From: Streptomyces tsukubensis
GTDB lineage: Bacteria; Actinomycetota; Actinomycetes; Streptomycetales; Streptomycetaceae
Length of the DNA: 64,000 nt
NCBI RefSeq assembly: GCF_009296025.1
Contig: NZ_CP045178.1
Location: forward strand, 4,898,001-4,962,000
Direction: 5' to 3'
The notes below the pieces were generated by a model that was not told the origin of the DNA, did no database searches, and saw only the letters and a list, made by a program, of their open reading frames with translations. Below, piece by piece: positions 23,647 through 32,696 of this stretch (positions within the stretch are counted from its first letter, which is position 1; each line of letters begins with the position of its first letter). The translations under genes and the position numbers were made by a program.

Positions 23647-24027
23647 GTGGACATCGAAGAAGGCCGAATCTTTCGGGAGGCGTGGATTGAGGGTGTCAGG
23701 AAGCATTTTCCCGGAGAGCCGAAACCCGGGTACATCACGCCGTGGGAAGAAACACCCGGCTGGGAGCGCGAGGCCGCCGCGACTGTATGCCACCAGGTTC
23801 GTGAATTTATTAAGCTCTCAGGCGGCAACACGACCAGACTCAGCAGGGAGCAACGCGGACGGTTCATCGCTACATGCTGGATTGCGCAGATCTATCGCCG
23901 GATCGAAGACCCGAAGCCAGCCTATGTAGCGGACTGGCCAGAACTTCCTGAGTGGCAACGGGAGACGGACGCCGACATCTTCGACGCGATCGAGATGGAG
24001 AGCGAGCACTTGACTCCTCATTCTTAA
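23647..24027 (+). CDS. Small protein with two RyR-like repeats
   Basis: 126 residues. The GTG at 23647 follows AGGGAG at a good distance; an in-frame ATG at 23632 overlaps the upstream stop. The sequence contains two related units: KPGYITPWEETPGWERE and KPAYVADWPELPEWQRE, each followed by a helix. The W-x(2)-xP-x-W-x-R-E pattern resembles small RyR-like domains found in actinobacterial and phage proteins. It is co-directional with the XRE gene and probably co-transcribed. Function unknown. Confidence 0.6.
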   Translation: MDIEEGRIFREAWIEGVRKHFPGEPKPGYITPWEETPGWEREAAATVCHQVREFIKLSGGNTTRLSREQRGRFIATCWIAQIYRRIEDPKPAYVADWPELPEWQRETDADIFDAIEMESEHLTPHS

Positions 24028-24042
24028 GTCTCCCAGACCCCG

Positions 24043-24480
24043 GAGGGCGCCTGCCGAGTCAACGCCCCGATCACACACGAAATCGCGGAGCACGCCCGAA
24101 CGTGGGCCGCCATCGCCGGAGAACACGCCGCCCACATCAGGGACACCCTCGCCCGGCTGGCGAACGGCTCTGTTCCCGTGGCACTGACCGCCGACCGAAC
24201 CAAGGTGCGCCCCCTGGCCACCGACCGTCCCCAGGCACCCCGGAAGACCCGGGCCGCATCCGGTGCCGCCCCGTCCACCTCGAAGCGCCGCCCCGGCCGT
24301 ACCGGCGCTTCCGCAGGACCGCCTCACCCTGGAACAGATCGTCCCCGACCACCTCTGGGCCGAAATAGAGCCGCACATGCCCGCGCCCCGGCAGCTCAAC
24401 AGGGCCGACCAGCGGACCAGCCTACCGGCGCCCGTCACCCATACGGAGACTGGCCACCACGCCCCGGCAGCGGCAGCATG
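24043..24480 (+). pseudogene. Degenerate coding remnant in the island
   Basis: After the stop at 24025-24027 the same frame reads through ITHEIAEHARTWAAIAGEHA and HIRDTLARLANGSVPVAL with good coding character but no start codon. From about 24310 a different frame looks coding (LTLEQIVPDHLWAEIEPHMP). This looks like a gene that has lost its start and gained a frameshift. No family is recognisable. Confidence 0.4.
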
Positions 24481-24531
24481 AAGACCCACAACCCACCGGC
24501 ACGGGAACACCGACAGGCACACCCGGCCAGG

Positions 24532-24631
24532 CATACCGAGGATCACACCCCGTAGCCACGACGGGCCATCAGGCCCGCTGGACACGGGGTGTCACACTTG
24601 GTGAACTCTGGGCGGCCTTATGTCCTATCCC
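24532..24631 (-). repeat. 100-bp inverted repeat, right copy
   Basis: Reverse complement of the left copy at 20208-20307, one mismatch. It marks the right boundary of the island, about 57 bases before the next gene's stop. Confidence 0.9.
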
Positions 24632-24688
24632 GCTGAACCCCCCGGGCCGCGGTCGTGCGCCTCGCGCGCCGCGCAGCTCCCCGCGGCC

Positions 24689-25189
24689 TCAGCCGCGCAG
24701 GCTCCGTACCGGAAGCAGGCTGTGCGCGGACGAGGTCAGCATCGCCTCGTCGCCCACGAACTCGGCGAGCTGCTGATCGGTGATGGCTACACCGGGAACG
24801 GCCTGCGGCCAGGGGCGTGTGGCGAACATGAAGTAGGCGTAGCCGCGGTGTTTGGCGGCGAGGAGCCACTCGGGCGGGACCTCGCACTGGGCGCTGAGCT
24901 GCGGCATGGTCAGCGCGGCCTGTCCCGCCTCGACAAGGAGGGTGACAGGCACATGGGTCGTGGTCCCGTCGAGAAGCTCACCGCCGACGGGCAGGCCGAT
25001 GTCGGCGAGAAGGGCGCGGGCCGCCTCCGAGACGCCCTCGACTCCCTCGGTGCCGTCGCCGAGCGGATAGGCGAGCAGAAATGGCATGTCGTGGTCGTCG
25101 TCGGGATGCTTTCCGCTCCACGCCACGACGACGAGGGTTCCCAGTTCGGCAGGTCGAAAAGTGCGCGCAGCGCTGGAGGTTGAGGTCAC
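24689..25189 (-). CDS. DUF5949-like Streptomyces protein
   Basis: 166 residues from a GTG at 25189 (VTSTSSAARTFRPAELGTLV). It contains VVVAWSGKHPDDDHDMPFL and AEFVGDEAMLTSSAHSLLPV, features I associate with a small Streptomyces family annotated DUF5949; this is from memory and uncertain. Longer in-frame extensions upstream have poor coding character. It is the first gene outside the right inverted repeat. No signal peptide. Function unknown. Confidence 0.6.
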   Translation of the reverse strand: MTSTSSAARTFRPAELGTLVVVAWSGKHPDDDHDMPFLLAYPLGDGTEGVEGVSEAARALLADIGLPVGGELLDGTTTHVPVTLLVEAGQAALTMPQLSAQCEVPPEWLLAAKHRGYAYFMFATRPWPQAVPGVAITDQQLAEFVGDEAMLTSSAHSLLPVRSLRG

Positions 25190-25616
25190 TGTCGGACCAT
25201 AGCGACTAGTCGGGATCCACCCGGCGGGCCCGTCACCTGTGCGGCGGAACCCATTCGGGCCATCACCCCAAAGATGAGGTGTCGCACATACGTACGCTTC
25301 GGCCTCGTGCCGATGGGGAGCCGGTGCCACCGGGCGCGGGGCGGCTCCGCGAAACCTCATGCCCGCGGAGCCGTCCGGGTCCCTCAGGGGCGGCGAGAAC
25401 CGCGGCATCCACAGGAACACGCGCCCGGAATTCTTCCGCCGCCCCGAGCGCCGCGGGCGACGTTGCTGCGAATAACGCGATGCGAGTAATCCGGTACAAG
25501 TAATTCGATACGAGCAGTACGACCGGCGAGGGGCGGTCGGACCAGCGGATTACGACCGAAAGCCGCGGTCCGGCCCGTGCCGCTGCGCGCGCCGGCTACT
25601 CGCCGCTTGCTGCTTG
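25190..25616. other. Non-coding spacer
   Basis: About 430 bases. It should contain the DUF5949-like promoter and the 3' end of the secreted-protein gene. It has an AT-richer patch with similar short units (GCGAGTAATCCGGTACAAGTAATTC) near 25486-25515. No gene or known site seen. Confidence 0.35.
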
Positions 25617-25898
25617 CTACTTGCCGAGGCTGATGCCGCCGAGAAGGTTCTTGCTGGTGCCCTTCTTTCCACCCAGGTCCTTCGTCGCGCCCTTGATGGC
25701 GCTCGGCAGCGAGTTGTCCTTCTTGGGGTCGAGCAGCTCGTTGGCGACCACGTTGGTCGCGCTCTGCGACTGGGCGGATACGGCGTCGACCGTGCCGTTC
25801 AGGCCGGTGGAGGCGAGGTCGGCGGCGAAGGCGGGAGCCGCGGCGCCGGCCGCGACCAGGGAGCCGGCGATGATCGCGGCGATCTTCAGAGACTTCAT
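25617..25898 (-). CDS. Small secreted protein
   Basis: 93 residues. A clear Sec signal (KSLKIAAIIAGSLVAAGAAA, cleavage near APAFAA) is followed by a short soluble region (STGLNGTVDAVSAQSQSA) and a Lys/Gly-rich end (KKGTSKNLLGGISLGK). No cysteines, so not a chaplin or rodlin. The ribosome-binding site is AAGGAAAGG. It lies just before a chaplin gene and may be another secreted Streptomyces surface protein; function unknown. Confidence 0.7.
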   Translation of the reverse strand: MKSLKIAAIIAGSLVAAGAAAPAFAADLASTGLNGTVDAVSAQSQSATNVVANELLDPKKDNSLPSAIKGATKDLGGKKGTSKNLLGGISLGK

Positions 25899-26205
25899 GG
25901 GAGGGCCTTTCCTTGGCGACGAAGGTCGCGGTGACTATTGCTGCTGTGACCAACGAGGCCCGGGAGAACGGGAAACCCCGGCGCGGGAAAATATTTCGGA
26001 ACCCACCCGAATGAATTGCGAACCTGTCCGTATATCAGCTTTCCGGGGGCGCGCCGTGACGCCGTGCCGTCCGCTCCGTGCGCGAGGGCCCGCCCGGCGC
26101 ACATTCCAGTGCGTATTCCGGTTCCGGACCGGGGATATCCGGTGCCCCGACACCACAAAGGCCGCCCTCCGGGAAGGAGAGCGGCCGACGGCTGGCCAGT
26201 GAGGG
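25899..26205. other. Non-coding spacer with possible terminator of the chaplin gene
   Basis: About 305 bases between the secreted-protein start and the chaplin stop. An imperfect hairpin (GGCCGCCCTCC / GGAGAGCGGCC near 26160-26186) follows the chaplin gene and is a likely terminator. A T-rich stretch near 25985-26005 may belong to the secreted-protein promoter. Confidence 0.4.
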
Positions 26206-26445
26206 TCAGGAGTTGACGCAGGTGTTGCCGAACGCGGGGTTCAGCAGGCCGACGACGTCGACCGTGTTGCCGCAGAGGTTGAGCGGCACGTGGAGCGGGA
26301 TCTGGACGACGTTGCCGGAGAGGACACCCGGCGAGTGGACGGCCGCAGCCTCGGCGCCGGCGTCGGCGCTGGCGATGCCGGCCGTGCCGGCCATGGCGGC
26401 TGCGGCTACGGAGGAGAGGACGATGGCCTTCGCGGTACGCGACAT
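26206..26445 (-). CDS. Short chaplin
   Basis: 79 residues. After a signal peptide (AIVLSSVAAAAMAGTAGIAS) the mature protein is a single chaplin domain: SPGVLSGNVVQIPLHVPLN, C, GNTVDVVGLLNPAFGN, C. The two Cys form the intramolecular disulfide of short chaplins, which assemble into amyloid fibrils on aerial hyphae and spores and lower surface tension. Size and order match ChpD-ChpH. It stands alone on the minus strand, separated from the other chaplins by the polysaccharide cluster. Confidence 0.95.
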   Translation of the reverse strand: MSRTAKAIVLSSVAAAAMAGTAGIASADAGAEAAAVHSPGVLSGNVVQIPLHVPLNLCGNTVDVVGLLNPAFGNTCVNS

Positions 26446-26993
26446 GGTGTGGCGCTCCTTGGTCGTTGGGGTCGGCCGGGCGTCCGCCCGGCTTCTGTTT
26501 CAACGGGCCGAGCCGTACAGGGGTTGTGCGCCCGAAGGGGTGAATGTCACCGCCCGCGCCGGGCGCACCGGGCCGGGGAGCCGGGCGCGGGCGGTCGCGG
26601 GCCGCGGGCCGGGAGGAGCGCGTCGTACGAGCCCTGCCGGTGGAATCCCTTGGATTACATTGGAATCTGTTAATTCGGCGCTGAATAATAGTGACGCGCC
26701 CCTCCGTAGAATGTATGAACGGAGCGCGGGGCCGAATGTGTGACTCGCCTAAAAGGGGCGTTGAAGCCGAACGGGTGACCTTTCAGGGCAACGTGGAGCC
26801 GAATGGGCGAAGGAAATTACTCCGAACGGCATCTCCAGGTCGCCGATGTGAAAGTACACCCGATTCGACGCGCTCGTGATCGGCGATTCTGTAGGGCGGG
26901 AGGGCTACAGTCCGTTCGTTCGATCTTGCGGTCTCTTTCCGGACCGTCTGCCCTCCTTTCCTCCCGCCCTCTTCTTCTTCGGAGAGCACACTC
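26446..26993. other. Non-coding divergent spacer
   Basis: About 550 bases between the chaplin (minus) and the DUF3344-like gene (plus); it should hold both promoters. AT-rich patches near 26655-26700 and 26805-26830. A perfect hairpin CTGTAG-N10-CTACAG (26889-26910) lies about 85 bases before the plus-strand start and could be an operator. Nothing coding seen. Confidence 0.4.
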
Positions 26994-28154
26994 ATGCGAA
27001 GTCGAATTCCCGGGTCCGCCGCGGTGCGGCGCGCCCTGGTGTGTGTCCTTGCCCTCCTCGCGCTCGCCCCCGCCATGCCCGCGGCGGGCACGCCGGGGCC
27101 GAGGAGCCCGCGGGTCGGCGCCCTCGCACAGGGGGCGGGGGAGGCGGAACGGATCCCCTTCACCTCGCGCTGGAGCGGCGTCCAGCACGGCGGCGTCGTC
27201 CGGGCGGCCAACTCGGCGCTCACCTGCCGCCGCCCCGTGTCGAAGAAGGCCCCCGCGTGTGCCGGGGTGCGCGCGGGCCGCGCTGTGGGCAACGACGACT
27301 ACGACCTCTTCTACGCGGATGTCGACAACGACCCCAACACCTACAACTCCAGCCGCGCCGAGCTGCGGATCCCCCCTGGTTCCCAGGTCTCCTACGCCCG
27401 CCTCTACTGGGGCGGCAACCTCCGGGTCGGCGAACAGAAACCGGCGCGGGACAACGGGCGGGTCCTGCTGGCGGAGCCGGGCGGCTCGTACCGGCAGGTG
27501 GTGGCCGACACCGCCGTCGGCCACCGGGACTCCGGTGACGCCGACGCCTATCAGGCCTCGGCGGACGTCACGGACATGGTGCGGACCAGTGGCGCGGGCA
27601 GCTACACGGTGGCCCAGATCAATGTGGCGATGGGGCATTCGAGGACCGGCGGCTGGGGCGGCTGGACGCTGGTCGCCGCCTACGAGAAGGCGTCGGAGCC
27701 GCTGCGGAGGATCGCCCTCCTCGACGGCTTCGAGACGCTGCGCGCCGACAGTTTCGACCAGCGTGATCTCCGTATCCGGCTGCGGGACTTCGCGGTCCCC
27801 GCCGGTGCGCGCGGGCGGGCCGGATTCGTCAGTTACGACGGCGACACGGGTACCGACGGGGATTCCGTCGCGGTCTCCACCGGCCGTTCCGAGGGTGTGC
27901 CCCTGGGCAATGCGGTAAATCCGGCCAACGATGTCTTCAACTCGACCATCGGAGAGCCCAATCGGGGTGCGAAGTTGAAAAGGACGCCGTCCCAAGTGAA
28001 TACCTTCGGGTACGACTCCGATGTCTTCGACCTCAGGAACGCCCTGCGCCGCGGCGGCCGTCACCTGGATGTCGAGTTCTCCTCGCAACGTGATTCCGCC
28101 TGGCTCGGCGCACTGTTCATCGAGGCCGACGCACAGACCAAACGGGGGAATTGA
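26994..28154 (+). CDS. Secreted DUF3344-like beta-rich protein
   Basis: 386 residues with a signal peptide (VCVLALLALAPAMPAAG). The mature region has VSYARLYWGGNL, AQINVAMGHSRTGGWGGWTL and GRAGFVSYDGDTGTDGDSV, matching a family of secreted actinobacterial proteins annotated DUF3344 that resemble extracellular beta-sandwich proteins. Length fits. It immediately precedes the polysaccharide cluster on the same strand and may be an extracellular partner of it. Ribosome-binding site GGAGAG before the ATG. Confidence 0.7.
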   Translation: MRSRIPGSAAVRRALVCVLALLALAPAMPAAGTPGPRSPRVGALAQGAGEAERIPFTSRWSGVQHGGVVRAANSALTCRRPVSKKAPACAGVRAGRAVGNDDYDLFYADVDNDPNTYNSSRAELRIPPGSQVSYARLYWGGNLRVGEQKPARDNGRVLLAEPGGSYRQVVADTAVGHRDSGDADAYQASADVTDMVRTSGAGSYTVAQINVAMGHSRTGGWGGWTLVAAYEKASEPLRRIALLDGFETLRADSFDQRDLRIRLRDFAVPAGARGRAGFVSYDGDTGTDGDSVAVSTGRSEGVPLGNAVNPANDVFNSTIGEPNRGAKLKRTPSQVNTFGYDSDVFDLRNALRRGGRHLDVEFSSQRDSAWLGALFIEADAQTKRGN

Positions 28155-28212
28155 GCGGAGCTTTCCCACCGGTTCACGCGTTCCACGCGGTTCACGAGCG
28201 GAGTCACTGCGC

Positions 28213-29616
28213 GTGCGTCTGTCACACATTGAGTACGGGGCCGGGGACCGACGTCCTTTGAGGGTGCTCCACATCGTCCAGCCGGTCGAGGGAGGCGTGG
28301 CCCGCGTGGTCACGGACCTCGTCAGGGCCCAGCGTCGCGCCGGGCTCGATGTGGGGGTCGCGTGCCCAGGCGCGGGGCCGCTCGCCGAGGGCGTACGACG
28401 GCTGGGCGCGGAGGTGCACGGCTGGGAGGCGGGCCGTTCGCCGGGGCCCGGCCTCTTCGGGGAGACACGGGCGCTCGCCAAGGTGGTGAAACGGGTACGC
28501 CCCGACCTCGTCCACGCCCACAGCGCGAAGGCGGGGCTGGCGGCCAGGCTCGCGGTGCGCGGGCGCCTACCGGTCGTCTTCCAGCCGCACGCCTGGTCGT
28601 TCGAGGCCGTGAAAGGTCCCATGGCCGCCCTCGTGCTGCGCTGGGAACGGTTCGCCACCCGCTGGTCGAGCCGGGTGATCTGCGTCAGCGAGGCGGAGCG
28701 TCGCACGGGGGAGCGGGCCGGTGTGGACGCCGACTACGCGGTGATCCCCAACGGCGTCGACCTCAGCGCCTACGGCCCCAGGGGGCCGCTCCCCGCAGCC
28801 GTGCCCGGTGTCCCGGGGATGCCCTCGACACCCGTCGTCGTCTGCGTCGGCAGGCTGTGCAGGCAGAAAGGGCAGGACGTACTGCTCGACGCCTGGCCCG
28901 AGGTGCGGCGGCAGATCCCGGGAGCCACCCTGGTGCTCGTCGGCGACGGCCCCGACGCCGAAGCCCTGCGCGCCGCCGCCCCCGCCTCCGTGATGTTCGC
29001 GGGCGCCGCGGCCGAGACCGCGACCTGGTACCGCGCCGCCGACCTCGTCGTACTGCCCTCACGCTGGGAGGGGATGGCGCTCGCGCCGCTCGAAGCCATG
29101 GCGTGCGGGCGCCCCGTCGTCCTGAGCGAGGTGGGCGGGGCCAGGGAGAGCCTGCCCCGCCAGCTCGCCTCCCCCTGCCTGGTCCCGCCCGAGGACCCGC
29201 GCGCGCTCGCCGCCGCGCTGGTCACCCTGGCGCTGGACGCGCCCCTGCGCACCGCGCTCGCCGGGCACGGGCTGCGCCATGTACGCGCCACCCACGACGT
29301 ACGGCACACGGCGGAGGCCGTCGCCGCCGTCTACCGCGGGGTGCTCGGTGCCACCGCGGCTCGCGCGATCACCGAGGCCGCCGCGGTCACCACGGCCACG
29401 CAGGCCCGCGAGCCCACTGAAGTTCCCAAGAACCCCGACACCACCAACACCCCCAAGGCCCGAAAAAACCCCAGCACCACCAAAGCCACCAACCCCCCCA
29501 GGGCCCGCAACACCCCCCAGACCCCCACGACCACCGAAGTCACTGAGGACAACGAGGCCACCAAGGCAGTCGAGGCCGTAGAGGCCACCGAGGACAGGGA
29601 GTCCATCACCCCGTGA
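28213..29616 (+). CDS. GT4-family glycosyltransferase
   Basis: 467 residues with the GT-B fold: RVLHIVQPVEGGVARVV at the N-terminus, HAHSAKAGLAARLAVRG, VIPNGVDLSAYG at the domain junction, VVVCVGRLCRQKGQDVLLDA, and the donor-binding E-x7-E in RWEGMALAPLEAMACG. It transfers a sugar from an NDP-sugar to a growing polysaccharide in the cytoplasm. The GTG at 28213 is chosen for its GGAG site. After about residue 390 there is a Thr/Pro/Glu/Lys-rich, low-complexity tail of about 80 residues that is not part of the fold. The stop overlaps the next start. First enzyme of the cluster. Confidence 0.9.
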   Translation: MRLSHIEYGAGDRRPLRVLHIVQPVEGGVARVVTDLVRAQRRAGLDVGVACPGAGPLAEGVRRLGAEVHGWEAGRSPGPGLFGETRALAKVVKRVRPDLVHAHSAKAGLAARLAVRGRLPVVFQPHAWSFEAVKGPMAALVLRWERFATRWSSRVICVSEAERRTGERAGVDADYAVIPNGVDLSAYGPRGPLPAAVPGVPGMPSTPVVVCVGRLCRQKGQDVLLDAWPEVRRQIPGATLVLVGDGPDAEALRAAAPASVMFAGAAAETATWYRAADLVVLPSRWEGMALAPLEAMACGRPVVLSEVGGARESLPRQLASPCLVPPEDPRALAAALVTLALDAPLRTALAGHGLRHVRATHDVRHTAEAVAAVYRGVLGATAARAITEAAAVTTATQAREPTEVPKNPDTTNTPKARKNPSTTKATNPPRARNTPQTPTTTEVTEDNEATKAVEAVEATEDRESITP

Positions 29617-31304
29617 CCGCGGAAAGCACCGTGCCGTTCCCTGCCGGCCAGGGACAGCCACGTCACCCAGAACGCCCGCGCGAGCACCACGGCGCTCCCG
29701 CCGCGAGCAACGGCCAGGCCACCAGTGCGCAGACGAGCGCGGGCGCGGCGGAGCGGACGGCCACGGGCGCCCCCCGTCAGCAGACGTCCACGGCCGCCCC
29801 CGGTCACCCGGGCCGGAGCGCGCACGCCGCCACCGGCACCCTTGAGGACGACGACAGGGCCTCGTCCACGGCAGGCACGGGGGGCGCCGCGTCCAGCGCC
29901 TCCCTCGCGGGTGCCGGTCTCGGTGCGCCGCGCGAGGGCCCCGACGGGTTCGCCGTGCCGTCCGGGCCGACCCGGTGGCGGATGCCCGCGGGGGCCGCGC
30001 TGCTCGCCGTCGACTGGGCCGCCGCCCTCGCCGCGGCGACGCTCGTCCTCCCGCAGGCCCTTTACCGGCCGCTGCTCACCGCCGTACTGCTGGTCTGTGT
30101 GACGGTGCTCGGCAGCCGCGCCTCGCTCTACCGGCCCACCAGGCTCTCCACCGCCCTGGACGAACTCCCCGTGCTCTACGGGCGGGTGGTGGGCGCCTGG
30201 TGCGCGGTGGCCGCGCTGGTCGCCGCCGTCTCGCCCGCACGCGCGATGGCCCTGCCGACCCTGGCCGCGGCGATCGCCGTGCACGGCGCGCTCTCCTGGA
30301 CGGGGCGCGGAGCCGTGTACGGGCGAAGACGCTGGGCGCGGTTCAGACGCCCCGACTCCGCGCTGCTCCTCGGCGCGGGACCGACCCCGCACGCCGTCGG
30401 CGCGGCGCTGTCCCGGGGGAACGGCTGCGGGCTGAGACCCGTGGGGGTCATCGGCGACCGGTCCCCCGGCGGCCCGCAGCCGCACCTGCCCGTGCTCAGC
30501 GGCGGTGAGGAGATCCAGCGCGCGGTGGTCCAGAACGGGGTCAGGGCCGCGCTCCTCGTCGGCCAGGGCGAGGGCGGCGCCCAGGCGGCGCAGCTGAGAC
30601 TGCTCAGGGCGTACGGCTGCGAGGTGTGGCAGCTCGACGTACGCCCTCCGGGGCAGGCGGAACGCGGCCCCACCGAGGGCCAGATCGCCGGTTACCCGTG
30701 CAGGCGTCTCGACGCGGGCCCCCGCCGCGGCGGCCTCGGCAAACGCCTCCAGGACGTGGCGCTCGCCGCCCCCGCGCTCCTCGTACTCTCCCCGCTGCTG
30801 CTGGTCTGCGCCCTCGCCGTGCGGCTCTGCGACGGCCCAGGCGTCCTCTTCAGGCAGGAGCGGGTGGGACTGCACGGCCGCCACTTCACACTGCTGAAAT
30901 TCCGTACGCTGCGGCCCGACACCTCGCACGAGTCGGCGACGCGCTGGAACGTCGCGGGTGACCGGCGGATGAGCCGGGTCGGGCGGTTCTTGCGACGCTC
31001 CTCGCTCGACGAGCTGCCGCAGCTCTGGAACGTCGTACGCGGCGACATGAGCCTCGTCGGACCGCGCCCGGAACGCCCTTACTTCGTGGCCGAGTTCAGC
31101 AGGACCTACGCCGGATACCCGGCCCGCCACCGCGCCAAGGCCGGTATCACGGGGCTCGCGCAGATCAGCGGATTGCGCGGGGACACCTCCATCGAGGACC
31201 GCTGCCGCTTCGACAACTACTACATCGACCACTGGTCGCTCTGGCAGGACACCCGCATCCTGCTGCGCACCGCCGCCTCCCTCGTACGCCCCTCGGGGAG
31301 CTGA
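29613..31304 (+). CDS. Polyprenyl phosphate sugar-phosphate transferase (initiating)
   Basis: 563 residues. The first ~110 are low-complexity and disordered. Then come membrane helices (AALLAVDWAAALAAATLVLP; AVAALVAAVSPARA) and a nucleotide-binding-like stretch (ALLLGAGPTPHAVGAALSRG), and the catalytic bacterial sugar transferase domain: KRLQDVALAAPALLVLSPLL, LLKFRTLRPDTSH, GRFLRRSSLDELPQLWNVV, GDMSLVGPRPERPYFV and AKAGITGLAQISGLRGD. It transfers a sugar-1-phosphate to undecaprenyl phosphate, starting repeat-unit assembly. The GTG overlaps the upstream stop. Confidence 0.9.
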   Translation: MTAESTVPFPAGQGQPRHPERPREHHGAPAASNGQATSAQTSAGAAERTATGAPRQQTSTAAPGHPGRSAHAATGTLEDDDRASSTAGTGGAASSASLAGAGLGAPREGPDGFAVPSGPTRWRMPAGAALLAVDWAAALAAATLVLPQALYRPLLTAVLLVCVTVLGSRASLYRPTRLSTALDELPVLYGRVVGAWCAVAALVAAVSPARAMALPTLAAAIAVHGALSWTGRGAVYGRRRWARFRRPDSALLLGAGPTPHAVGAALSRGNGCGLRPVGVIGDRSPGGPQPHLPVLSGGEEIQRAVVQNGVRAALLVGQGEGGAQAAQLRLLRAYGCEVWQLDVRPPGQAERGPTEGQIAGYPCRRLDAGPRRGGLGKRLQDVALAAPALLVLSPLLLVCALAVRLCDGPGVLFRQERVGLHGRHFTLLKFRTLRPDTSHESATRWNVAGDRRMSRVGRFLRRSSLDELPQLWNVVRGDMSLVGPRPERPYFVAEFSRTYAGYPARHRAKAGITGLAQISGLRGDTSIEDRCRFDNYYIDHWSLWQDTRILLRTAASLVRPSGS

Positions 31305-31310
31305 CCCGCG

Positions 31311-32696
31311 TTGACCCACCCCACCGTGACCCTCGCAACCCGCCCTTCGCTCCTGGTGACGTGGATTCGGGCGGTGCCCCTCGGGGCGCGCCCCCTGCTG
31401 CCCGTCCTCGCCGTCGTCGCACTGCTCGCCGTCCCGCCGCCCTCGGGGGGCGGCGAGGGCGGCGGGTTCACCGTCGCCGACGCGGCCTCCGCGCTCCTCG
31501 TGCTGTTCTGCGCGGTGCGCGTGGTGCGCTCCATGGCCCTTCCGCTGACCAGGGCGGCCGCCGTCCTGTTCGCCCTGCCCGTACTCGGCCTCACGGTCGC
31601 CGCCCTGGGCGCGCGGGACCCCGTCCTCGGCGTCACCGGGCTCGGCCGCTACCTCCAGGTGTTCGTCCTGGTCCCGGCGGCCGTGCTGGTGCTCCTGCGC
31701 GGGCGCCGTGACTTCCGTACCGTCGCCGCCTCCATCGTCCTGCTCGCCCTGTATCAGGGGGCGTTGGGGGTGACGCAGTACCTGACGGGGACGGGCGCCT
31801 CGTACATGGGCGACGATGTCAGGGCCGTCGGCACCTTCGGGGCGGGCGACGTGATGGGCATGGCGACCGTCGTCGCCTTCGGGCTGATCTGCGCCGTCGG
31901 TCTCGCCCTCGACCCGGCGCCCGGGGCCATAAGGCTCCAGCGCCCGATCGCACTCGGCTGCGCGCTCGTCCTGCTGCTGCCCCTCGCGCTCTCCTTCAGC
32001 CGGGGCGCGTGGATCGCCACCGTCGTCGCCGTCGGCGCCCAGCTGCTGCTGGCCGGGGTACGCGGGGCGGTCCGGGTACTCGCCGCCGTGACCGCGAGCG
32101 CCGTGGTCCTGATCGGCGGCTTCGGCGTCGGCGGGGCGATGCTCCAGGACCGTGCCTCCAGCATCACGCGGGTGGCCGACGCCCCCGACCAGTCCGTCAC
32201 CGACCGCTACAGCATGTGGGCGGCGGCCGTCGACATGTGGCGCGAACAACCGGTCACAGGCGTCGGGTTGAAGGGGTTCCCCGCCCACCGCGACAGCTAC
32301 GCGTCCCTCGCGCTCTCCTCGGGCAGCGACACGGCGGGCGCGGGCATGGGCTTCCACGTCCAGGCACTGCTCTCCCCGCACAACATGTACCTGCTCGTCC
32401 TCAGCGAACAGGGGCTGCTCGGCCTGACGCTGCTCGCGGGCGGCTGGGCGGCCCTCCTCGTCCTCGGCGTGCGCCGCCTCATCGCCGCCCGCCGCGCGGG
32501 AGCGGGCGGCGACTGCGGTCTGGTCGCGTGCGGACTGCTCATCTGGCAGCTCGTGGACTTCGCGTACGGGGACATCGGCGGCCCCTCGACGGTGCTGACC
32601 GCGGTCGTGCTTGGCCTCGTGGCCTGGTGGGCGCTGGCGGTGGGAGAGCCTCACGGCCCGCGCGAGACGGCGTCCGCCGAAGGCCGCACCGGATGA
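31311..32696 (+). CDS. O-antigen ligase/polymerase-like membrane protein (Wzy-like)
   Basis: 461 residues with about 11-12 membrane helices. The large extracytoplasmic loop near residues 300-360 carries WREQPVTGVGLKGFPAH and QALLSPHNMYLLVLSEQGLL, the H-N/G-V-G pattern of O-antigen ligase/Wzy-like proteins (PF04932) that join lipid-linked repeat units. Start is TTG at 31311 with GGGGAG nearby, or a GTG at 31326. It follows the initiating transferase with 6 bases between them and so is in the same operon. Confidence 0.85.
   Translation: MTHPTVTLATRPSLLVTWIRAVPLGARPLLPVLAVVALLAVPPPSGGGEGGGFTVADAASALLVLFCAVRVVRSMALPLTRAAAVLFALPVLGLTVAALGARDPVLGVTGLGRYLQVFVLVPAAVLVLLRGRRDFRTVAASIVLLALYQGALGVTQYLTGTGASYMGDDVRAVGTFGAGDVMGMATVVAFGLICAVGLALDPAPGAIRLQRPIALGCALVLLLPLALSFSRGAWIATVVAVGAQLLLAGVRGAVRVLAAVTASAVVLIGGFGVGGAMLQDRASSITRVADAPDQSVTDRYSMWAAAVDMWREQPVTGVGLKGFPAHRDSYASLALSSGSDTAGAGMGFHVQALLSPHNMYLLVLSEQGLLGLTLLAGGWAALLVLGVRRLIAARRAGAGGDCGLVACGLLIWQLVDFAYGDIGGPSTVLTAVVLGLVAWWALAVGEPHGPRETASAEGRTG

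Larger units (their letters stand above)
20208..24631. mobile_element. Accessory island bounded by 100-bp inverted repeats
   Basis: A 4.4-kb segment lies between two nearly identical inverted repeats (20208-20307 and 24532-24631). It contains a broken kinase gene, a methyltransferase, a glycine-rich-domain-like protein, a 54-residue zinc ribbon, an XRE regulator with TTA codons, an internally duplicated small protein, and degenerate coding remnants. Its composition is lower in GC than its neighbours. No transposase or integrase is recognisable, so it could be a passively moved or decayed element. Insertion just downstream of the Fur gene may have displaced a usual neighbour. Confidence 0.55.

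Noticed and set aside
20208..24631. A classic insertion sequence or integrative element.
   Set aside because: No transposase, integrase, tRNA site or target duplication was seen; reported only as an island with inverted repeats.
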